A DNA stretch of 64,000 nucleotides from a virus. The position numbers and the translations under genes were made by a program. The notes under the pieces are model-generated. The model saw only the letters and a list, made by a program, of their open reading frames with translations. It was not told the DNA's origin and ran no database searches. Numbering within the stretch: position 1 is the first letter of the stretch; every line of letters begins with the position of its first letter. The stretch is taken from positions 1-64,000 of the IMG/VR virus record IMGVR_UViG_3300009593_004150. One strand, given 5' to 3'. This document shows, one piece after another, positions 46,370 to 55,000 of the stretch.

Positions 46370-47245
46370 ATGTCAATCCCAGCCCCTATTGACGCACCAT
46401 TTACTGCAGCCATTGGCGCAGCAGCTGCATGCATGCCTTTAGAATGTCCTGAACCACCTGAAGATCCTGAAGAAGGTTATGAACCTTTTGGCATATGTAA
46501 CCTAATGTTAAAACTGGCCTTAGGGTCTATAGCACCTTTCTTACCAATGCTGAATATCGTATTAGCAGTTGACCTCCCCGGAATTATTGAACTACCAGGT
46601 TTGGCAGCGGAGCTACCGGCCTTGCCATTTGAAATGATAGCCGGCCCAGACCTCCCGCCAATCCCAATTCCGGACATAGGGGTTATTGGTGGTATGGATA
46701 TGCCTGAACTTCCCGCGTTAGGAGCGTTAGTTTTTGGGTTATTGACTTTGCCAATTGATCTCGCAACCGGCTTGTTGTCATTTGATATTCCTGATCTTTC
46801 TTTCGACGGGATGTTAGACTTAATACTTCCTGCTATCGGCGCTGCCCTAAAAATACCGGCGTTAATGATACCGACAATAGGGCTTTTAGATTTAGCGATA
46901 TGCTTTGTTGCATTACTATTATTTCCTATCTTGGCCATACTTGGCTTAATGGCCCCTGTTCTTGACGCAATTGGCCCTGCTAGCGACGCCGGTTTGCCAG
47001 TTCCGGAGCTACCAGAGCTTCCGACACCGGAGGACATTGATAAGATGAAAAAAGATATGGAAGAGATGACAGATGAAGAAAAGAAAGCTAAGGGCGAAGC
47101 AGCGCTAGCACGCCTCGTTCAAAAAGAACAAGATGAAGAACGAGCAAAAAGACAGGCGGCAATGAATGCTAGCGGAGACTCAGGCCTGAAAGAAAGAAAG
47201 AATAAATCTTGGAAGCCAGGGATCGGAGATGATTTCTATGGGTAA
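46370..47245 (+). CDS. Unusual Pro/Leu/Ile-rich hydrophobic virion-region protein, 291 aa
   Basis: GAGAG is 8 nt upstream. Residues about 40-225 are an alternation of short hydrophobic stretches and Pro-rich turns (LPGLAAELPALPFEM, LPPIPIPDIGVIGG, VPELPELPTPEDI) with several possible membrane-length segments (IVLAVDLPGIIEL; LAICFVALLLFPILAILGLMAP). The last 65 residues are charged and helical. The Pro spacing argues against normal transmembrane helices. It sits between the hub-like and gp25-like genes, where a membrane-puncturing, hub-plug or tail-tube-lumen protein would fit. No known family is recognised. Confidence 0.65.
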   Translation: MSIPAPIDAPFTAAIGAAAACMPLECPEPPEDPEEGYEPFGICNLMLKLALGSIAPFLPMLNIVLAVDLPGIIELPGLAAELPALPFEMIAGPDLPPIPIPDIGVIGGMDMPELPALGALVFGLLTLPIDLATGLLSFDIPDLSFDGMLDLILPAIGAALKIPALMIPTIGLLDLAICFVALLLFPILAILGLMAPVLDAIGPASDAGLPVPELPELPTPEDIDKMKKDMEEMTDEEKKAKGEAALARLVQKEQDEERAKRQAAMNASGDSGLKERKNKSWKPGIGDDFYG

Positions 47246-47302
47246 GATTAGCCTAAGAATCTCGTAAGGTTGATAATTAGTTACTAGGGATAAGGAATAG
47301 AA

Positions 47303-47821
47303 ATGTCAGAATTTGATGAGTACTGGTACAAAAGAAATAAATCTGCTGCAGTATATGACTTTAAATCTGTTGGTACAAAAGACACAGAGATTAAAGAACA
47401 GATCACACCGTGGTTTGAAAGTGCCGATCCAATCGGCATTAGAACACCCTTGGCAATAGGTGATGGAACGGACGGCTTGTTGTCTATGCATAAAAGTCTT
47501 CAAGAACAAATTCATGATAATTTTCGAAACCTGATACTAACTAATCATGGCGAAAGGTTAGGCCTCTATGATTTCGGTGCCAACCTAACTGAGTTATCTC
47601 ATGAGTTAGGTTCTGAAGGTATAGACAATGAGGCAATAAAAAGAATATCAGTTGCCACAAAGAAATATGCTCCTTTTATTACGTTGAAAACGTTTGAGAG
47701 TTTCGTCGATAATCGTGATAATGAGCATATTGCAAAAGTAGGCATTAGGATCAGATATGATATCCCACAGCTTGGTGTTAATGATAAAGCACTTGAAGTC
47801 ATAATATACACAACTGGATAA
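47303..47821 (+). CDS. 25: Baseplate wedge protein, T4 gp25-like
   Basis: A 172-residue member of the gp25/lysozyme-like baseplate wedge family. Key parts are SMHKSLQEQIHDNFRNLILTN, split, then HGERLGLYDFGANL (the conserved R-x-G-x-x-x-F-G), ELGSEGIDNEAIKRIS and IRIRYDIPQ. In T4 gp25 joins gp6 and gp53 in the wedge core and helps start sheath contraction. AAGGA lies upstream. It is 4 nt from the gp6-like gene, the usual partner order. Confidence 0.88.
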   Translation: MSEFDEYWYKRNKSAAVYDFKSVGTKDTEIKEQITPWFESADPIGIRTPLAIGDGTDGLLSMHKSLQEQIHDNFRNLILTNHGERLGLYDFGANLTELSHELGSEGIDNEAIKRISVATKKYAPFITLKTFESFVDNRDNEHIAKVGIRIRYDIPQLGVNDKALEVIIYTTG

Positions 47822-47825
47822 CAAG

Positions 47826-49691
47826 ATGGATAGAACAAAAACAAAAGTTAATAAACAAATAAAGAAGCAAAGAAAAAGAAGTTATCTAGCTCGTGACTTT
47901 GACTCGTTCAGGGCTGAGATATATGACTATGCTAAAACATATTTTGGAAAAAATATATCAGACTTTAGTGAAGCTTCTGTCGGTGGCCTATTCCTAGACA
48001 TGGCTGCAATGATAGGTGATAACCTATCATTTTATTTAGATCATCAATTTAGGGAACTCAGCTGGGATACCGCTGTTGAACAAAAGAACATTATCCACCA
48101 CCTCCGGATGGCCGGTGTTAAACAAACCGGTGTAAGCCCAGCGGTTGTAGAAGCAACATTTTCGATGGTTGTTCCGGCAGAAATAAACTCCGGAGAGTAT
48201 TCACCTAAGATTTCTTTACTTCCCACTATTGGGGAAGGAACTATCCTCGGTGCCGGTGCAACAACATTTGCGACAACTGAACCACTCTATGTTTGGGAGA
48301 CAGACCAAGCCGGCTCTTTGAAGGCTAAGGTTACATTAAATGAGTCAGATGACGATGGTAATCCTAAATCATTTTTAATTGAGAAAAATGTTATATGCAT
48401 TTCTGGGAAGGTTGATTCACAATCATTTACGATCGGCTCAGCACATAAACCATTCCGAAAGATTGTGTTAGGCAATAGGGATGTTACTGAAATTATATCA
48501 ATTGTTGATGCTGATGGCAACGAATATTTCGAGGTTGAGTCGTTAACACAAGATACGGTATATAAAGGTATTTTAAATTTAGATGAAGATCAAAATCTGG
48601 TAAATAAAAATCTAGAGATTGTGCCGGCTACCCACCGCTTTATAACTAGCGTTGATCCTTCAACTAGGCTAAGAACGATACAGTTTGGTTCTGGTGACGC
48701 AGACTCATTAGATGATGATATTATTCCGGATCCTAGCGACTTGTCAATACCTCTTTATGGAAAAAAGACTTTCCCTAGGTTTTCAATTGATCCTCAATCA
48801 ATGCTTAAGACACAAACATTAGGCATATCTCCAAGGAATACAATTATAACAGTCAAGTATCGTCATGGCGGAGGTACTTCGCATAATATATCAAGCCAAG
48901 TCCTCCGGCGGATTAAGACAATTCATATATCTTGGCCCTTGTTACCTTCTCCTACCCCAGAAGAAACGGTTGATGTAAGGGACGTAAGGAACTCCATGGT
49001 TGTAACAAACGATTTTCCTGCTGCTGGTGGAGCAAAGGCTCCTGATATTGAAGATCTACGTGCACAAATACCTGCCGCAAGAACACTACAGTCAAGGGTC
49101 GTAACTAAAGATGATCTTCTAGCTAGGATTTACACACTACCATCAGACTTCGGGCGTGTCTTTCGAGCCGGCATTAGGCAAAATCCAAATAATCCTTTAG
49201 CTGCTGAACTTTATATTATCTGCAGAGATAATAGGAACCAATTAACTGTTGCTCCTGATGCACTTAAGAAAAACTTGCGTAAGTACATTAATGAATACCG
49301 CCTAATATCTGACGCTATAGAAATTCTGGATGCAAGAGTAATTAATTTAAGGGTAGAGTTTAGTGTAGTTGTAGATCCAAGCTTCCAGAAACCGGCAGTG
49401 ATACAAAAAGTTATATCCAAACTTAGGCCCATACTGCAAACTAAGATGTTTCAAATTGATCAACCAATTATAAGAACAGATTTAATGAACGCTATAATCA
49501 ATACACCTGGCGTTCTTTCATTAACGGACCTTTCAATTAATTGTTTAAGGGGTATAGTTGATGAAAGAGTATACAGTAACACTAGTTTTAATGTTATTCA
49601 AAATACGGCCAAGGGATTGATTGTTGGCCCACCGGGTTCTATTTTTGAGATAAGATATCCGAAGCATGACATTATAGGCAACGCTACATAA
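47826..49691 (+). CDS. 6: Baseplate wedge protein, T4 gp6-like (baseplate J family)
   Basis: A 621-residue protein with the gp6/baseplate-J signature: ARDFDSFRAEIYDYAKTYFG and FSEASVGGLFLDMAAMIGDNL near the N-terminus, then PAARTLQSRVVTKDDLLARI and INEYRLISDAIEILDARVINLRV-type strands in the C-terminal half, ending TDLMNAIINTPGVLSLTDLSI. In T4 gp6 dimers make the baseplate ring that rearranges on infection. The length is close to T4 gp6 (660). It is coupled to the gp25-like gene. Confidence 0.9.
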   Translation: MDRTKTKVNKQIKKQRKRSYLARDFDSFRAEIYDYAKTYFGKNISDFSEASVGGLFLDMAAMIGDNLSFYLDHQFRELSWDTAVEQKNIIHHLRMAGVKQTGVSPAVVEATFSMVVPAEINSGEYSPKISLLPTIGEGTILGAGATTFATTEPLYVWETDQAGSLKAKVTLNESDDDGNPKSFLIEKNVICISGKVDSQSFTIGSAHKPFRKIVLGNRDVTEIISIVDADGNEYFEVESLTQDTVYKGILNLDEDQNLVNKNLEIVPATHRFITSVDPSTRLRTIQFGSGDADSLDDDIIPDPSDLSIPLYGKKTFPRFSIDPQSMLKTQTLGISPRNTIITVKYRHGGGTSHNISSQVLRRIKTIHISWPLLPSPTPEETVDVRDVRNSMVVTNDFPAAGGAKAPDIEDLRAQIPAARTLQSRVVTKDDLLARIYTLPSDFGRVFRAGIRQNPNNPLAAELYIICRDNRNQLTVAPDALKKNLRKYINEYRLISDAIEILDARVINLRVEFSVVVDPSFQKPAVIQKVISKLRPILQTKMFQIDQPIIRTDLMNAIINTPGVLSLTDLSINCLRGIVDERVYSNTSFNVIQNTAKGLIVGPPGSIFEIRYPKHDIIGNAT

Positions 49692-49701
49692 GGGAACAAT
49701 C

Positions 49702-52065
49702 ATGTATTTGAATATAACAGCTAGCAAAGACACATACATACATAACAAGATTTTAGCAAATCGGTATAGGACATCTGACTCGAATGTAGGTGTCGCCGGT
49801 ACGTTAGACTTATTTAAGTTGTACGGAGAGTCTTCGCTTCCAGGAATTGAGGCTGCAACACAAAGCGAAATAGTTTCTGTGTCATTCCCAGATCACGAAG
49901 ACTCAAATTTAGATGGGAAATACTTTATACTATATGACGAAGATGATACAAAATATTATGTATGGTTTAACGTCACTGGTGCCGATGAGGTCTCAACAGA
50001 TCCTGTCGTAGCTGATTCAACAGCAATCCCGGTATCGATACCTGACGGCTCTTCGAAGATTGCCATCGCCGCGGCAGTAACTTTGGCTTTTGACGCATTC
50101 CCAAAATTTTCGGTGAATGATAATCTAACTGGAGAGATTGAGATTACTGTTGTTGCAAAGGCCCCAGTTCTAAACGCTGCTAACGGAGACATATCTAGCG
50201 AAGCCTTTGAATTAACTGTTACGCAGCAAGGCATGAAACCCGGGACATTTAATTTAGATATTGATGCAGACGGCACCCCGGATACTGCTATAGAGCTATC
50301 CAGGGTTTTGTTGAATTTTGACCTATCTGAATTAGGAGATTTTTCTACTTTAGATGTTACTGATACTGACTTTAAAGCAACCTTGAGGTTGTTTGATATC
50401 CTAGACGGCCAGATGGCTCCAACAAATTTTAATGTTGAGTTATTTCCCATGGCTAAGACATTTACTGAAGGCATAGGAAGGGACACAGGGGCATTTAATG
50501 ATTTAGACATATGTAACTTTGTAACATCATCTTATTCATCCACACCCGTCTTATGGGGCACGCCTGGTGCAAATAAGAAAGGTATTGTTGGCGACGGCGA
50601 GACTGATAACGATGTTTTTGCATCTGGCTCTGAGGGTGAACAATATTATGTCTCAAAGGAGTTCGTAGAGGGGACGGAACCATTTACCTTTGATGTAACT
50701 AACATTGTGAAAGCAATGGCAGTTGGTGATATTACTAACCATGGCTTTAGAATCTCATTTTCTGAACTTGAGGAGCAAGACGGCAAGACATATTTCTTGA
50801 AACGCTTCGCGTCACGTCACGTACTAAATCAATATTTAAAGCCCCGGTTATGCATTTCCTGGAATGACTCTTACCGTGACAACAGTAAAAACGCAATATT
50901 TGATACTAGTACCACACTAACATTTCAGAATACAGTTAGAGGCACCACTGAATTTGCAACTGATTATGAATACACAGTGGATGGCACTAGTGATAGCCTG
51001 GCTTTGACTATATCTACCGGTTCATATTCACAAACCTTTGCTGCCTCACATGCAACTGCCTACGGTACTTTAGAAAAAGAAATTGATGGTATGTATGGCA
51101 CGTCATTTACTATTAACACCCTAGATGATGGTGAAGATCGCACCGTTAGCTCACAAGAAGAAATAATCAGGATAGAGCTAGTAGACCACAATGAGGATTC
51201 TGAAAATCTTATAGGATACTATTTTACGATATCTGATAATGAAGCAGTGCCCTCAACTTACGATTTCTGGTTTGGTTTAGACGGCGATGATGCCCCTGCC
51301 GGCGCAGTTAATAATCCAACCCAAATAACAATTACAGCTTCAGACACTAGTACTTCAATCGCAACAACTACAGCGGGCATAATAAATGCCGTCAACGGAA
51401 TGTCTGCAACTGTATACAGTTTAGGTGTTGTTCATGTTACACTAGACACCCCGGGCCTACCAGCTAGTCTTGCATCTACCGGTACCGTTGATGATGATGA
51501 TTTTGATGTGGTAAGGTACCAAGAAGGAAATAACATTACCCTCCAAGAACACATCATAGCTTCCGGCTCAATTTCATTTGACACAACCTGGTCCGGTAAT
51601 TCTTCACCCGACGGTACCGGTACTGAAGTTACCTTACTAACCGGCTCTTTAGACATTAATACGGCCTCTAGATCGGCATTTAACGCAACGCGTCGAAATC
51701 TGGTGTTTTCTCTGCTTAATGCTAAGCAATCATATAAAACTAGCGAGAAGGCAAAGATGAGGGTATTCTCACGAGACTTAAATCAAGAACTCCCTTCTGC
51801 GAAGGTAGCGCTAGAGATTGAAAGTGCAATATTTGATCAGGCATATTATAGGATTAGAGATGTTGTGTCTGGTGACTTGATTATTCCTTTCGAACAGGAT
51901 AATAATGGCACTCGGCTCTCCACTGATTCTGCTGGTATGTATTTCGAGCTAAATATGTCATCGCTGTTTCCCGGGAGATCATATACTGTCGATTTGTTAG
52001 TTATAACAGACGGCAATGAGTCAGTTTTTGAGTGTAAGAATACTAGGTTTAGGGTTGATATATAA
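49702..52065 (+). CDS. Baseplate/adhesin protein, DNRLRE-like with two YYVWFNV modules, 787 aa
   Basis: The N-terminus TASKDTYIHNKILANRYRTS and later IELSRVLLNFDLSEL resemble DNRLRE-type domains found in extracellular and phage structural proteins. Two copies of a small domain are visible: KYYVWFNVTGADE with PVSIPDGSSKIAIAAAV (about 82-140) and TYDFWFGLDGDDA with ITITASDTSTSIAT (about 518-580). The same module recurs in the giant 57261 protein. The end contains RSAFNATRRNLVFSLLNAK and VFSRDLNQELP. It occupies the T4 gp7/gp8 position. The stop shares a base with the next ATG. Confidence 0.7.
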   Translation: MYLNITASKDTYIHNKILANRYRTSDSNVGVAGTLDLFKLYGESSLPGIEAATQSEIVSVSFPDHEDSNLDGKYFILYDEDDTKYYVWFNVTGADEVSTDPVVADSTAIPVSIPDGSSKIAIAAAVTLAFDAFPKFSVNDNLTGEIEITVVAKAPVLNAANGDISSEAFELTVTQQGMKPGTFNLDIDADGTPDTAIELSRVLLNFDLSELGDFSTLDVTDTDFKATLRLFDILDGQMAPTNFNVELFPMAKTFTEGIGRDTGAFNDLDICNFVTSSYSSTPVLWGTPGANKKGIVGDGETDNDVFASGSEGEQYYVSKEFVEGTEPFTFDVTNIVKAMAVGDITNHGFRISFSELEEQDGKTYFLKRFASRHVLNQYLKPRLCISWNDSYRDNSKNAIFDTSTTLTFQNTVRGTTEFATDYEYTVDGTSDSLALTISTGSYSQTFAASHATAYGTLEKEIDGMYGTSFTINTLDDGEDRTVSSQEEIIRIELVDHNEDSENLIGYYFTISDNEAVPSTYDFWFGLDGDDAPAGAVNNPTQITITASDTSTSIATTTAGIINAVNGMSATVYSLGVVHVTLDTPGLPASLASTGTVDDDDFDVVRYQEGNNITLQEHIIASGSISFDTTWSGNSSPDGTGTEVTLLTGSLDINTASRSAFNATRRNLVFSLLNAKQSYKTSEKAKMRVFSRDLNQELPSAKVALEIESAIFDQAYYRIRDVVSGDLIIPFEQDNNGTRLSTDSAGMYFELNMSSLFPGRSYTVDLLVITDGNESVFECKNTRFRVDI

Positions 52066-55000
52066 TGGCTATTACATCAAAATCGCGTCTGTTCACACCA
52101 TCAGTCGTTAGAAGGATAATATCATCTAACACTCCGGTGACAAAACAGACGGCAAAGGATAAGATTGGATCTGATGACCACGATGACGATCGTGATTTTC
52201 GCCTAGATGGTCCTGGAGAGGGAATCAAGTCGACGCAACAATTAAATGTTGATTGGTCGAAGTTTGAAAACCACACATTCTTTAATTCCGCAGAAGCTAA
52301 GGTCAACGTTGCATTTGACACAATCATCAACAATTACCCATTTGATGGTTCTAGGAAAGAAGTAGAAGACTTCTTTAACAAACTTACAGGCTATGAGAGA
52401 TATGTTTTTGATAATTTCCCAAAATCTACTGGCGCCTTAAATTTTGGAAATGACCTAATTCTGAATGTATCAGACAAGTCAGGAGCATTATTTCCTTCGT
52501 TGTCTAAAAAGAAAGGTGAGGTTGTCCTAGATCCAGGTGAGGAATCTATCTCATTTGAGACGCATGTTTTTATACCATCTGGTGTGCCAAGAAATATTGC
52601 GGCCGGCCACACTGAGGAGTATAACGGCAACCAGGTGATCTGTCAAAAGATTGATGCACTAGGCACCACCGGTTTTACACTAGGGCTTTTAGATTCACGA
52701 TTAAAAAATGTACTCGAACAATTATCAGATAATGATGGTCGTTTGCTTTGGTATATACCTTCGGGATCACCAGACGACCCTTTAACTACTGACGTAGATG
52801 AGTCTTATGATACTCTTTCTGCTGAAGAGGCAGGGTATACAGGGCTAAGTGCTGATGGTATGTACTGGTCAGAACAAGAGTGGGCAGAATCAAATGGCTA
52901 TGATCCTGTTTTGTACGAGCGCAAAGATGGGTTATCTTCATGTGATTTAATATTCCTAGCTTCTTCTGGCTCAAACCATCTCTCTGCATCAATGGAGCTA
53001 CCGAAGGGGACATGGTCACATATATGTGCAACGTATGACAGGGGCATTGGGCAAAACAATCTTAAGCTTTACCTAAACGGTGAGCTTAAAACAACGACTT
53101 TAAAAAGCTACAACATGGATACTTTTTCACGTGCTTTAGATGAGTCTGAACTTCATCCGAATGTTGAGCCATTTTCATTTAAAGTTTCTAGTCTCACCTT
53201 GGGAGGGGGTTCAACTCATTTCCATGGTACCTGGCCTGAAATTAATGAAGTTGATTGGTCAAGCGTAGACGCTTCACATGACGGTATTCCTGATGATCGG
53301 TATACTGCTTCGCTAGCACCTTCGGTTAATTTTACCCAGCGCAATGATAATACTCCCCTATCGCCTCTGAGAGACTGCTTTACCCCGACAGAGTTCTTTT
53401 CTGGCTCCCTAGACAATTTTAGGGTCTGGCATTCAACTAGGTCTGAGAATATCCTTAAAGATCTTTCAAGGGGAGATGTATACTCTGATACACCAGGCTC
53501 TTTGAAGTTATCGTTTAAATTTAACGAGCCCTCTGGTGACTTTGACTCTAAGGATTTAGTACTTGATTCATCTGGAAACGCGCTACACACTAAGATTATT
53601 AATTACTTTGATGATTGCAGGAATCCCTTGTTGAACCTCAATCCCATAGATGCTTCTGTTGGTGATCCGGATGATCCATCCCTTCCCAATATCACCCATG
53701 AAAAGCCATCATTGAACCCGATCCTATTTCCATCTTATCCCGATGTTGTTTCTTTAAACAGGCGTTTTATTGATACTGCTTCATGGTATGACACGAATAA
53801 TCCAAACCTAATAACAAACTTGGTACCAAAACATTATTTTGCCGAAGCACAATCAGAGTTTGGGTTGTCTGAGCTATTTACCGACGCTGAGACAATAGGG
53901 TTTAATCCAGCACAAGATGTGCCTGGTGGTTCACAAATAACATCTCCTCAAATAATGCAATCATTATTGTTTACTTGGGCTAGATACTTCGACGAAATGA
54001 AGATGTTCTTAGATCACTTTGGTAACCTAATGAATGTTGATTATGAGTCGACTGAAACAATACCTGAGAACTTTCTTCCATTCTTGTCTAACTATTATGG
54101 GATTACATTACCAAAGACATTTACTGATGCATCACTATCACAATTTCTAGAAGGTGAAAATATAACACCTGACCAAGGGATATCAGAGCTAAGTCTTCAA
54201 TTTGTACAAAACCAGATCTGGCGTAGGATACTGGTGAATATGAACGAAATACTACAATCAAAAGGTACTATTCATGGCATTCGGTCACTGTTATTATCTA
54301 TGGGTATATCTCCAGATAAGCTGTTTAGATTTAGAGAGTATGGGGGCTCTAAGGATACTACATTAAATGATGTAAGGAAATTTAGGGTTGAAGTATCTTC
54401 AATGCTTGATTTTTCAGGCTCCCTAGCCGGTGTTAACGAACACCGTCCTGCTCCAGGTGTGGGTAATCCGTTTAGCTATGTGCACAAACCGTTAGTTAGC
54501 CCATGGGATGCAACCGTTGCAGACGACTTAACATCATTGCCGGTTCCTTTGCCGGATGACTACAAGAAAGCACCTTTTATTACTCCGTTTATAATGTCAC
54601 CATTCCTGTCAGGTTCAAGGGTTGAGATAGGCCCTTGCCTTCCTGATACAGATATACCTGTTGCTGAAGCAACACTGACACTTGATTATAGCTTACCACC
54701 TGACTCTGCTTACTCTGATGTTACTCCACGTTATAGGGAGTCGGCAGGGTACCTTTCTGATTCCTTGTTGCTTGATAAAAAAGCATTCCGAATTAAAGAT
54801 ACTGACTCCAACTTATATACACTACAGTTTAGATGTTTTGATGACACAGAGATTTTGCCTGAAAATATTGAGATTGATATTCGTAGCATAGAGGACAGAA
54901 TAGATATTGCTCAAAAAGTTGTTGAGGTTATAAACAACGAGACACCATTTATTTCATATAATATTTCGGAACAGAATGACGGAATTATAAAGATCATTCA

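Noticed and set aside
46477-47037. Long minus-strand frame (186 codons) rich in Gly, Ser, Pro and Ile
   Set aside because: It is the antisense of the Pro/Leu-rich plus-strand gene; its composition simply mirrors that repeat-like sequence, and no ribosome site is present.
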